From contig BCIK01000035.1 of the NCBI GenBank assembly GCA_039545295.1, positions 31,957 to 95,956 of the forward strand: 64,000 nt of DNA. The letters run 5' to 3'. This document shows positions 33,031-44,185 of this stretch, in pieces (position 1 is the first letter of the stretch; every line of letters begins with the position of its first letter). Made by a program: the position numbers and the translations under genes. The DNA comes from Udeniomyces pyricola. Its lineage: Eukaryota > Basidiomycota > Tremellomycetes > Cystofilobasidiales > Mrakiaceae. The notes beneath the pieces are model-generated. The model had not been told where the DNA came from and made no database searches. It saw only the letters and a program-made list of their open reading frames with translations.

Positions 33031-36000
33031 ATGTCAAGAGGTTCAAGAGGTTCACCGGCACCTGCTCGAGGCCGTGGCGGACGAGGTGGTGGCCGAGGGA
33101 ACGGTAGGGGCGACGCTCGAGGAGGGTCCTATCGTGGTCGGGGCAGAGGCGGTGCCCACGTCGACATGAACACTATGCCGTTTGACTACTCAGCAGCTTC
33201 TTCGTCAGAGGTTGAACCTCAGACGACCCTTTGTGAGACCGCTCCCGCTGATTGACCCTGATGCGATCGGATGAGATCGATGGTGGATCCATGGTTCCAG
33301 CGCTCATATCATCCTTCCTACTTGTTGCCGATCGTCCCCTCATCTACTTCAGCTTCCGCCGCACCAACTCCTCCTCAGTCGTATCCCGGTACCCCTTTGA
33401 TTGCTCCTACTACCTCCAATCTCAATAAGCCCTCTCCGTTCTCCTCGTTCAGGGGCAGGGGTTCCTTCCGAGGCAACGGCGGTCGGGGACGAGGTGGCGG
33501 CAAGTTCACGCCACCCCCGCCGATGCCCTTCTTCATCAACCCTGGCGCTGAGAAATCCTTCCGCCGACGAGACGTTGAGGATGAGGATGTGATGGGCTCA
33601 CCAGTCGCCGACAACAGTGGTGCAAGCGGATCCCAGACACCTCATTATGGCATCGGTGCTGCAAGTACCAAGGGAACACCGGCAGGACCGAAGAGCTCCT
33701 TTGGTAGCAGTAGAGGTAGCAGCAGGGGTGGTCGGGACAGAGGGAGAGGAGGAGGATTTGGAAGTGGCAATAACCCCATGCTCAAGCCCATCGCCTTTGT
33801 TAAGGCGGGAACACTGTTCCAAGAGGGAGAGGTTGAAGTGTTGGTCAAAGATCAGGACTTTTCATCCTCAGGTGCGCTTCGACAAAACTGCAGCGTAACT
33901 TTATCTGATCTCCGACTTGGTAGCATCACTGACGTCAGTCGGTTATTCCTTGTTTTTAGAGCACCTCGACACCGACGAACTTCGGGCCAAAGCTCACATT
34001 GAACGTTTCTCGCTCGCCGATGCCGCAGTTCCTCAGATGGATAACCCTCGTCACTCGACTGAAATTGATCTGCACCCCAACCCTGCATCCGTTCCGCCCA
34101 CCTCGACATTCTCCCAAGTCCACCTTATGCCCCTTGCTTCTGACCTGCCAGATTCGTCTATTGTCTCCCCTATCCCAACCCCGGTTGATGAGGTCGAATT
34201 TGCCCTCGAGTCCATGATTTTCGACGATGACGACGACGACGATGATTTGGAAGTGGAGGTTCAGGTCGACGTTGAAGAGGACGATGAGGTGCCAACGATG
34301 GAGGCCGAGCCAGAGGTCGAGCCGGAGGTTCTGCCCCACCATCCTATCGTTGCTGATCAAGTTCAAACCAAGCTCGATAGCCCTGAGCCCGAACCCGAGC
34401 TCTCCCCTTCCGAGCCCGAGTGTAAGACTGAGCCTACTGCTCTCCCTTCCAGTCCGCCTGCCGAGATACTTGGCTTCTGTATCGACACTGGACCTACCGA
34501 TGAGGCCATGCCCCCCTCTTCACCCGCCTTTTCAGCTTCGGATCCCCCTCTTTTCTACATGGACCTGAAACCGTCTCAGGAGACGACCCTTAATCCTCTC
34601 CCATCTAAAGCCATCCGGTACCAACACGGCCAAGTCCTTGGCGACGTCGACGATGCTGAAGAGGAGCAAATCGTGTTCATCCCCCCTCCTAAAAAGACCT
34701 CACCTAAGCGACCGCGATCTTCTCACGACGAACCTGGTCCACCGCCTTCTTCTGGTCCACCTTTCGATAATTTCACCTTTAACCTGACCTCTGTCAAGGT
34801 CCCCGCATTCTCTCCCCGTCAATCCAAGGTCAAGACCCGGGCCGGCAAGAAGACCAAGAAGGGCGGCCGTCGCTCGGGAGGTAGTGGTCGACGATCGTTT
34901 GCTGCAGAGGAGGAGGCCATTCCTCGGGAGGGGGATTCGGATGTTGAGTGGGGATCAGATGGTCCCCCCGTGAAGCGTGCGTCGGGGTCAGGTTGGCAGA
35001 AGAACGAAGCCGGCGGCCGCCGAGGTCAAACCGAGGCTGACATCGAAGCCGAGATTCTCGCCGATTACATCCTCAACACGCGCGACTCGGATGGTGAGCA
35101 GGATCAGGAGGGAATGGAGGCCTTCCTTGCCGGTCGGGATGAGACGGACCAGGTTGAGGTTGGAGACATCGAACTTGAAAGACGACAGCAGGAAGAAGCT
35201 GATGCCGAGAGCAGCGACGGAGGAAGCTCTAGAGATGGTCGCGAGGGCCTGGGTTATCAACATGGAGGAGTCGGAGAGGAAGGCGTAGACGCTGGATGGG
35301 CGACCGACGATCAGGATCCCGACGGTTTCGATGCAGCCGAGGCAGAGATGCTTGGCGAGTCCAGCTCGGACGACGATGACTCGGCTGACGACGATGAATC
35401 AGACGAGAACTCGGACGTTGACTCAGATCAAGCCTTCCTCAACGCTCTTCTCGATGACTCCCAATCGGACGACGATGACTCCGACGACTCCGACGAAGAC
35501 AGCGAAGACGAGGATCTTGCCGACGCCATCGTCCGCTCCCAAATGGCGAGAAAGAACGGACCGATTTTTCAGCCAGCGCCCAAGCAGAAGGGAGGCAAAG
35601 GCAAGGGAAAGAAGGGCGGCAAGGGCAAGCAACGCATGGTCGAGAGCTCGGACGACGAGAGTGACGATGACGAGGAGATGTTCAGAGGCAATGACTCTTG
35701 GGCAGTTGAGGACGAGCGGTTTATCCAGGTGAGCTTCTTGTCTTGTTTTGACGGTTTGGATCTTTCAGCTTTCGTTTCGCGGTATGTCATACTGAAAATC
35801 ACCCCTGGCCCTTTCTGCTCTCCAGAACTTGCTTGACAACAACGCCGACATCATCAACGGCAAGGACCGTCGAGCTCGCAAGAAACTCTTCCGAGCCATC
35901 GAAGAGGGCAACTTTGAGGGTTACGAGGACGATTTCATTGTCGGCAAGTCTCCTTACCATTCCCTGTTATCTTGTGTTTTTTTTTGCCTGTCTCGTTGCT

Positions 36001-37356
36001 GCCGGTCAAATGTGTCTCTAACGCTTCTCTGCTTCTCCTCCTCTTTTCATTAATTCCCTCCTTCAGCTTCACCGGTCACCAAGAAATCCAAAAAATCTTC
36101 CGTTCCGGCCTCGCTTCAATCGCAATGGCAACTCGACCGAGCCAAGAAGGCAACTTACAAGGCGGAACGCGCTCAGGCCCGCCTCGACGCACTCCTAGAT
36201 CCGTACACGTCGGGCTCAAAGAAGTCCCGCAACAAGAATGAGGGCGGTCGCAAGGGTCGCAAGGCCTTCCGCAATGGTATGGAGGATACCGACGATGGCG
36301 AAGCAGACCGCGGCAAGAGGCGCAAGGGATTGAACGACCTGACTGCTGTCGATCGCGAGATTCACGTGTTCATGGTGGGCAACGCTTCGCTTCGTTGCGC
36401 TTGACTACAGTCCCTTAGCGCAGCCAACGTCACCTTACTGACAAGTATTCTCCCCTGTCACCTTTCATCTTTCACCTTCTCTTTTGTTTGTTTGTCTGTT
36501 TGACTGCTTTTCTAGGCTGACCTGGGTAAGACGACGATGAGTCTACCACCGATGGAGAAGCAGAGTCGTAAAAAAGTGCACCAGCTGGCAGAATGCGTAA
36601 GTTTGGATCATCTTTCTTTCAGTATTCGATCTTTCAAACCAACCTGACCTGAACCGAATTTTCTCTATTCTTGCTATTGTACGCCATTACGCGTGGTTTC
36701 CTTTTTTTATTATTGTCATTACTACTATAGTACTCCCTCAAATCTCAATCCAAGGGCGCCGGCCGGAAGCGATTCACTGTTCTCATCAAGACCTCTCGCT
36801 CATCTATTACCGACATCAACCCTTCCAAGATTGCTCACATCCTCAAGACCCGGTCCGGCGAGTTTTATGGCGCGTCATGGGCTCATGGCTCTGGCTCTGG
36901 TAACCACACCATGCCAGGTCGCTCGGGCGGTGGCGGTGGTGGTGGCTACGGTGGTGCGTTTGGAGGCGGGAAAGATGCAACCAAGCGGAAAGAGGGCGAG
37001 GTCGTTGGCGAGGGCGCGCAAATGCTCGGCGCGGACAACCTCGGTCACAAGCTGCTTTCCAAGATGGGATGGAGTGTCGGCGACAGGATCGGCAAGGGAG
37101 ATGGCGGACTCAATGCACCCATCATGGCCATTGTCAAGGTCAGTTTTTTTTTTACATGTCATACGATTTTGCGGTTATGGGAATCTGTCTGCACATACCG
37201 GATTGGGTTATCTGACTCTTCTTTCTTTTTTATCTTTCCGCCTTGGTGTTTGCTCGGTACTTTTTTTCTTCTATTTTTTTTTCCTTTCTTTTCTTGTGTC
37301 TGCTTTTTTACCTTGACGCCTCGCAGAACACCAAGTTTGGACTTGGTGCCAAGTGA
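33031..37356 (+). CDS. SQS1: SQS1-like R3H and G-patch protein (PRP43 cofactor)
   Basis: Cofactor that stimulates the DEAH helicase Prp43 in spliceosome and ribosome maturation. It starts at 33031 with an RGG/Gly-rich N-terminus (RGRGGRGGGRGNGRGD). A second Gly/Arg region follows, then a long, very acidic central region (runs of Asp/Glu and Ser, about 600 residues from 33960). A conserved block ERFIQNLLDNNADIINGKDR spans an intron; nearby is EGNFEGYEDDF. The R3H-type region is GAGRKRFTVLIKTSRSSITD. The C-terminal G-patch reads LGHKLLSKMGWSVGDRIGKG, then INAPIMAIVKNTKFGLGAK-like, stopping at once. This domain order is diagnostic of Sqs1. The Asp-rich tract near 34227 is encoded by a GAC/GAT repeat. 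The last exon, after a pyrimidine-rich intron, is very short (NTKFGLGAK). The stop lies only 81 bp from the stop of the convergent gene. Confidence 0.92.
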
Positions 37357-37437
37357 GCGGAGGCTTCCTCATGGAGCGGGGTTCGGTCTCGTTGGGAGAT
37401 ATTGGCTCTCATCTAATAATCATGATTCCTTTATTGT

Positions 37438-40303
37438 TTATACCTGCGACGCAGCCTGATCTGGTGAACCTGCAAGCTTCTTGACCTTGACCTGCATCCA
37501 GACACTGAAAGAATGAGCCATCGAAAAAAAAGAAGAAAAAAAAGAAGAAAAAAAAAAAAAAAAAGAGAAACAGAGGATCCGTCGTTAGTCGTAAATCACT
37601 TTGATTCTCCTTCATCATCATCATCTTCTTCTTTATTGCGGTACAGATTGAGAACGAGGCGAAGCGTACCGGTACATCTTGAGCTGCTTCTTTCGGTTGA
37701 CGAGCTACAGGAGACGTATGAAGGCAGTGAATGGTTCGATACGAGACATGAGTCAAGGTCCATCAAGAGATCGTCGACAAAAAGGTTGACGATGAAAACT
37801 CGAAAGAAAAACCAAAAAAAAAAAAAAAAAAAAAAAGAAGAAGAAGAAAAAGAAGGGAACAGCTTGACGTACCAAGCGTCGATCGACTCCGAGCTGAACG
37901 AGGTCAAACAACGGATGAGGAGGGTGCCATGGCGAAGGTTCGGATGGGAAGTACGGCGACGGCGTCGAGGACGTCACGGAACCTTGGATGCCAGCCGGGA
38001 ATCGAGTCGTCGCAGCCGTGGCAGAACTCGACGAGCCACCCACGTCGAGACTCTTTTGAAGCGTCTCTGAAAGCTCATCAGAAGTAGACATCGTCGAGTT
38101 TTCTGGGGCTGAATCAGAGGTGAGAGGAGGTTGGGCTACCGGCGAGTCTGTCGCCGACGGAGTATCTAGAGGAGTCAGTAGCGCGTCCTCGGCTGGAGAG
38201 TCCGAGGTGGTAATCTCTACAGGGAAAGGCGCAGAAGAGCCAGTAAAGATCTTGGCGAGGTCGTCTGCGACAACGGATGGAAATAAAAGAAGATAAGCAC
38301 CTATACAATAGTCATGTCTGCTGAGAAAGGAAAAGGTAAAAGGATAAAGAGATCCAAGAGCGATCCTCCTCAACTGACCAGCATCGAAGAAAAAGACTCG
38401 AGTTCCATCGCCTCGAATGTAAAAGTCCTCATCGAGCATTCGGTTGCCCTTGATACGCATCTGAGCGAGGTCATGACGACCGTAATCTCGAAGCAGAACC
38501 ATTCCTCCCGGCTTCAGCATACGCCAAACGTTACCCATGGCCCGCTCCCACTCATCCCCAGGCTTGAGAGCACTCAAAACGAAGACCCTACTCGGATGCA
38601 TATGGAGGGAGTAGGAAATGAGATATATATATAAAAGATAGTATGTGAGACCAGGGAAGAGGAGAAAGTCCGGTCATCAGATACGATCTTTCAAGACATC
38701 TGGACCGATAACTTGACTGAGGGCACGAACATAACGGCGATATCGACGGTACCTGGCTCGACGTCCTCGGGGATATTGGGAGACGACAAATCCCAAACGG
38801 CAGCGTTCAGCTTGCCGATTCGGGGGACCGAATAGGCGGGGTTACTCTGAAGAAACAAAACCGAATGATACAACGTCGGTCACAATGCAACCGTGAAGAC
38901 GTACACCTGTCAGGTGAGAAAAAAAAAATTGACGCACCTTGACAACCTTGATGGCAGACTGGAAAAGGGAGGGAGATATCAGTCATCGCGCTTTTGCATC
39001 ACCAGAGATTACGTAGCACAAACTCACGTCGGCGTAGTCGAAACCGTGAACCTGGATGATTTTTTTGGATCGTACGTCAGCATGTGACTCAAGCGAGAAA
39101 GCGACATCATGACTGAGTGGACGGTAAAAACAGCGATGACTACTGACGGTCAAGTCTGGGTTCTGGTTGGCTTCCATGATGGGGAAAAGGGCATTGCCAG
39201 CACCCTATGGCGCGAACATTCAGAGAAGGGATAGGAAAGGGAGACGTTAGCTCGAGCTCGGACACCTAGAAATGACGACGCGTCTTGACGTGCCGCCAAT
39301 ACTTACGCAACCGATTTCAACGACGGTTCTCTTGCCTGCCTGTAAAGATGATTGGAGCATGAATCTATCGTCAACTTGGTCATCTCTCATGAGATGAAAG
39401 AGTGAGCATCGAGCCTAAGAGAGCTCACGTTAGGCTCTGTCAGATCCATGAGTTCTGGAAATTCAAGTCGCAACCATTTGCGGTCCTTGAAAAAGTTTTC
39501 GCGATGCGTGTTGTAAAACTTGTCCCAGAATGCGGCTGGGTTCGTGTTGTAGACGTCTAGCAATCGAAGAAGTAAGAAGAGAATGTGGGAGGAGATGGGA
39601 GGGGGAAGAGGGAAGAAGCAGAAGAAGATAAAATGATGCAACGGGGTGTTGAATATCCGGACACTGTTCATGCCAACAAACGTCAAATCAATAGAAACAC
39701 CAAGACCTTGACGATCGCACCTTTCATAACATCTGTGACAGGCTTCTCTCGTTGAATCTTCTTAACTCGCTCGACCTGTTCGTGCAAGTCGTCTGGAGGA
39801 GGCGCGTGGTCCCTGAAAGAGTGGGAAAATGTGGGCAAACGCCCAAAAGGCAGAGGATGAGCGTGTGTTGTCGTCGACATGACTGAGGTTTGTAGGAGGG
39901 TCCATGGTGTTCCTCAGTCAGGTACAACGTTGAGGATTCCCGTGTTGGTGAGATGCGTGGGGCGCCTGGGTCAAGATTTAGACATGCAGATCGTTTGTCG
40001 GACTGCGTAGTCGAGTAGACTAGAAACTTGCAAACGGAGTAGGCCGTGTGGGAGGGGTATAACAGGACGTAGCGATGCTAACGCCATGGTGGTGTGCTCG
40101 ATGGATAGAACAGACAGGAGTCCTCACCAAGCATTCATCTCAAAGACCTTGCTCTCATCCTTGAGGATTCTCGTCCCCCAGTCCTCGGGACGGTGGATAC
40201 TGTTGAGCTCATGAGGAAGTTGGTTGGCGACGGATGAGGCTTGCTTCTTGTCGTCGGTGGCGGTGGCGTTGGGGTTGCCGTTGGCGATGTCGGAATGAGA
40301 CAT
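37438..40303 (-). CDS. TRM140: tRNA(Thr/Ser) cytosine-32 N3-methyltransferase, TRM140/METTL2 type
   Basis: SAM-dependent enzyme making 3-methylcytidine at position 32 of tRNA. It starts at 40303 (MSHSDIANGN). Conserved parts run across many exons: NAWDHAPPPDD, AAFWDKFYNTHRENFFKDR, WLRLEFPEL, the SAM motif VVEIGCGAGNALFPI, VHGFDYADSAIKVVK, VWDLSSPNIPEDVEPGTVDI, FVLSALKPGDEWERAMGNVW, RMLKPGGMVLLRDYGRHDLA, RIKGNRMLDEDFYIRGDGTR and, C-terminal, LVNRKKQLKMYR joined to VWMQVKVKKLAG. Several exons are tiny: 33 nt (39339-39307), 24 nt (39051-39028) and 21 nt (38958-38938). Some introns contain long A-runs (T in sense). A Ser-rich insert before the C-terminal block (about 38230-37960) is not typical. 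The stop at 37438 was chosen because the exon ending there continues the conserved MYRVWxQ sequence. Confidence 0.92.
37814..37836 (+). repeat. A23 homopolymer in a TRM140 intron
   Basis: Uninterrupted A run (T run in the gene's sense). A second A-rich tract at about 37523-37565 lies in the last intron of the same gene. Confidence 0.9.
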
Positions 40304-40734
40304 GGCTCTAAGGTGGTGGCGTGACTGATTTGGACGAGGGACTATGGGCGTGAGCAGGCGAGAGAAGCAGAAAGGATGTGGAATGGCAGGGTATATGCGC
40401 AAGGATGGGAGGTGATGCATGGAGGAATCCGAACGCATTGACCGAGAGACGTCTCATCCATTCATTCATTCATTGACCAGCCCAGCCCAGCCCAGCCCAG
40501 CCGACCGACCAGCTTAGCTTGCTCACAACATCCTATCCATCTAGTCACCCAATTAATTTCACACCGACTACCATACTCTCATATCACACACACACATAGC
40601 TAACGTCATTCTATCCAACCCATCAGACACGGCAAATCTTTGGATTTTCAATCCGTTTCAACCCCTCTGCTCTGTCCTACACACCGCTCTCCTCGTCGCT
40701 CCAGCGTTCCCTTTCGAATTCATCTTTGACCCGT
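40304..40734 (-). promoter_or_regulatory. TRM140 promoter / ATP15 3' flank
   Basis: 431 bp between two minus-strand genes. It has short tandem repeats CATTCATTCATTCATT (about 40458-40475) and four CCCAG units (about 40480-40500), plus CACACACACA near 40590. No gene is visible. Confidence 0.6.
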
Positions 40735-41653
40735 CTAAACCGAGGGTCCCTTGGGCGGAGCAGCCTTCTCAGCAGAAGCCTGAACAGCCTCGTTGACGAA
40801 TCGCTGATGAAAAGAATAATAAAACAAGATGAGACGCGTACGACGGGTCGTCGTCAGTCAAGAGTTTCCACTTTGCCTCCCTTCCCAAGACGGACAGAGT
40901 TGAGCGAGCAATCAGGAGAGTGCTCGTCGTCTGCTCAAACAGTTTCGACATGGACCGGGTGTCTGCGAACAGAGAGAGCAACCGATTTCCCATCTAGTTC
41001 ACGCGAGCTCGACAGTGCGAGAGCGAATAGAGGGACAGGCCTCGACATTCCCCAGCAGAGCCGAGAGAGAACCAAGGTCAACCTGGCCAAGTCTCTCCCC
41101 GAACGCGACATCTCATGCTCTCCCCAGCATCGTCCTCCCCCTTTGGCCATCGAATCCAGACTCGATTGAACCCAGCTTCCTTTTACATCCTCAAAGACAT
41201 GACGGAACGGGAAACGAGCATATACTCACGGACTCGGAGGCCTCTCCGTTAGCCCAGGTCTGCTTCTTCAAGGTGACCTCGGATCGCTTCTCAGCCTTGA
41301 CTCGCTCGGCCTCCTTGAGTCCGGATCGAACAGCTCGGGCGGCAACCTGAGTGTACTTGTTGTAGCTGTACGGATTAGACGTGCATGTCGAACGGAGGTG
41401 AGCGGTGCGAGATATAGTGTGAACAGGGGTTCAGTCAGAGGAAGGAAACGAGATCAATGCGAAGGAATGGATGGAGATGGTACAAGGTGGTAGCGGAAAG
41501 GAGACGGAGGAAAGGGGGAGGGGAAGGGGGAGGGGAAGGGAAGCAAGAAGAACGACAAAGGGGGATGAGCGATGAAGGTATGAGGCCAGAGATGGGATGA
41601 GCGAAGCTGAAGAGGAAGCGATCGTACGTCATGACGGCTCTCCAGGAAGACAT
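40735..41653 (-). CDS. ATP15: F1F0 ATP synthase subunit epsilon (ATP15), mitochondrial
   Basis: Small subunit of the central stalk of mitochondrial ATP synthase. Three exons, 41653-41628, 41365-41230 and 40803-40735, give 76 aa in phase. The opening MSSWRAVMTYNKYTQVAARA followed by VRSGLKEAERVKAEKRSEVT and KKQTWANGEAS is characteristic of eukaryotic epsilon subunits (MSxWRxAGxxYxxY...AxRxxRxxLK). The C-terminus (RFVNEAVQASAEKAAPPKG) is Ala-rich and variable, as in other fungi. The first exon is only 26 nt. The two introns (262 and 426 nt) together are three times longer than the coding sequence. Too short and fragmented to be found by simple frame searches. Confidence 0.93.
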
Positions 41654-42042
41654 GTTGATGGATGGATGGGTTGGGTGTGAGAAAGGGAAGGGAAGGGGGA
41701 ACGAAGAAGGCGAAGGAGGACGATGGTGGATGGCAGAACCAATCGCTTGCGCCAGCCATGCCAAGTCACCCAAGCTCACCGAGCCAGCGCCGGATTTTTT
41801 TTTCTCTTTCTTCTTCCTTTTCTTCTCTATCTTTTCCTCGCTTTTATTTTCTTGTTAATCTGAAACTCTCGGCTGTCATTGTCCCAGCCACACCGTGCCT
41901 CACATTTCCCAGCTTCCCTTTGTGTCGTGCGCACCCACAAGACGAAGAAGAAGAAAAAAAAAAAAAAAAAACAAGACCGCGTTCCATTCATTTTCAACAG
42001 TCGACACAAGTACAAGCCAATGAATCAATACACCCCCATCTA
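41654..42042 (-). promoter_or_regulatory. ATP15 promoter / SmD3 3' flank
   Basis: 389 bp between two minus-strand genes. Contains T-rich sequence around 41796-41850 and an A18 run at about 41954-41971. No gene recognised. Confidence 0.55.
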
Positions 42043-43637
42043 TTATCGTCGCACGCCTTGCGATCGCTGAGGAGGCCCTCCTCGTCCACCTGCCGAATCG
42101 CCTCGTCCACGTCGAGCTAAAGGTGCGCAAAAGACAAACCAAGTCGACTGTCAGCTTCCAACGCCGAAAACGCACGCGCTCCATGCGCAATCCCAACGCG
42201 ACACGCCCAGCAATCAGACGTACCGTTGGCTCGCAAGATGGTAGCTCGCCCCCTCGCTGTTCCGATACCTCGACCCTTCATAGCTGTTGGAGATTCGGAC
42301 CACAGAAACGGGAAATAAAACCGAGACAGATGAGACAGTCAGCGAAAGAACCCGTAATGTCCACCAATTCAGATTGCTCTCACCATTCGGTCCGACTCGC
42401 TTGAACCTGTATGAGATCAAAACACACAACATCGTCAGTCATCGCAACAACAACAAGTCCACTCAACCAGGCTGCTGAGCCGCAATCCTGACCGGCGTCT
42501 TTGAGCGACCATTCCTTGTAATCTCCATCGCGTCATGTCAAGATGCCCTTCCATCAAAGGTGCAAAAGCCCTGTGGGCTTCAGACCTTGATCAAGTTCAT
42601 CCCAGGAACGACACGAGCATCCTTCACAACATCACGGTCCACCCTCATTGGGGACACCCGTCGGACACGTCGACTATCGATGGCAAAGCCCGCATTCGGC
42701 GGGACTGGGTCGATGTGTCATCATCTCCTTCCTGATGAACGACATATGTGCCCATCCCTTCAAGATGACGAGATGACGTATGACAAACATCAAACGAAAA
42801 CACTTACATGGGCGCGTTGGCAAGCATGTCCGGAACGATGAAGAATCGAGCCATGCTGCCTCGAATGTAGACCTGGTCAAGCTGCGACACTCGACCGTCC
42901 CGCTGGGTGACGGTGACGTCTCTAAGAGCAATATTGAGAGAGTCCTCGGCTGGTGATTCAAAAAAAAAAAAAAAGATGATGGTCAAACCACCGATGGGTG
43001 GACGTCGAGTAGTGAGGGAGAACGTGATGGAGGGATGGGTGGGACAAAGGGATGGGTAAGGGCAGGAGGAGAGTGGGAAAGTAAAACGGGGTAAGCGCGA
43101 TGTTACAAGCCAAGCTGGACGACGCGTTTCCGGCCGACCAAGGTCTTGGCTCGGGTTCGCAGTTGAGGTGCGGTGGCCAAGGAACAAATGCAAGTGTATT
43201 TGTCGTCGTTGGGGCAGACAAGATGCGTGATGCAGAGGGGTTACGATGAGGTCGAAGGAAAGGACGCGAGGTGGAGCTAGAAGATTGAACGGCGTGTCGT
43301 CGTGTGGAGAGGGACCGGACAGGATGATGGGCGAGTGAACTGACCATCAGCAAGCTTTCCCCTGTAAGTCTGACCGGTTTTGAGCTCGACAGTGATGACG
43401 TGGCCGAGAGACTCTTGCAAGAGCTTGACGGGGACTGAAGGAATGGGATTGGTGGGATGGATTGAGCGAGATTTAAGGCGAAGGGGGGAAGGGGAAGTTG
43501 ATGGATGAGAGAAGGATGGGTTGTCAGTTTGCGAAGATGTATGCGGTGTGGGTTGGGGGGTGGGGGGTGGGGAGAGGGGAATAAGGATAGATTAGGTGTG
43601 ATGGAAGGGATGAACGATCACCTCCGAGGTTAGCCAT
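42043..43637 (-). CDS. SMD3: small nuclear ribonucleoprotein Sm D3
   Basis: Core Sm protein of spliceosomal snRNPs. Six exons, 43637-43622, 43434-43345, 42949-42808, 42406-42384, 42283-42224 and 42116-42043, total 134 codons plus stop. The sequence starts [20 protein letters not shown], with Sm1 [20 protein letters not shown] and Sm2 [20 protein letters not shown]. The D3-specific [20 protein letters not shown] follows, and the protein ends in an RG-rich tail ([18 protein letters not shown]) typical of arginine-methylated SmD3. Exon 1 is only 16 nt and exon 4 only 23 nt. A run of about 14 A (T in sense) lies in the intron before exon 3. Very secure identification. Confidence 0.96.
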
Positions 43638-44185
43638 GGTTTGATAGGATGAGCTAGAAGGAGGGGGAGTGGAGAAGGGGGGAAGAGGGGGAAAGGAGGA
43701 GGAACAGGCAAAGGTTAAGCGTCAAGTCAAGGTGATGTTCAAGGGGGGGGACTCGTTCTCTGTGACGCCGGCCGTTGGGTCACGCGTCACCCGAGGCGGC
43801 CGGACCAGGCGGGCACCGTTACACGAGTGTTTTTACCTTTACATACCTTGGATAGAGAACACTATAGTACATAAAGAGCAGGATGGGCCAGTAGTTACTG
43901 CAGGGACACACACCATAACTCCCATATAATTCACCGTACATACGACTACCGATATCATCATCCTTGGTCACCTATAATATCATTGTCAAGAGCGAAGCGC
44001 GTGTCAACTCATTCCCACACCCACCACACACACATACACTCACACACACACACACACACTCATCATCATCATCGATCATCCCATCATCCCATCCCCCCTT
44101 GCTCATCCTCATCGGCATCCCCCACCATCATCAGTCACATCAACCACAGCAACAGCAACAACTACAACAACATCTCCCACACACC
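43638..44185. promoter_or_regulatory. divergent promoter SmD3 / VMA16
   Basis: 548 bp between divergent start codons. Near VMA16 it carries a CA-rich tract (about 44023-44059) running into CAT repeats (44060-44072) and then CAA repeats in the leader. Near SmD3 it is a G-rich plus strand. Confidence 0.6.
44023..44074 (+). repeat. compound (CA)n(CAT)n microsatellite
   Basis: CA dinucleotides, with one perfect run of nine units at 44041-44058, directly followed by CAT trinucleotides, in the VMA16 5' leader region. Confidence 0.9.
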
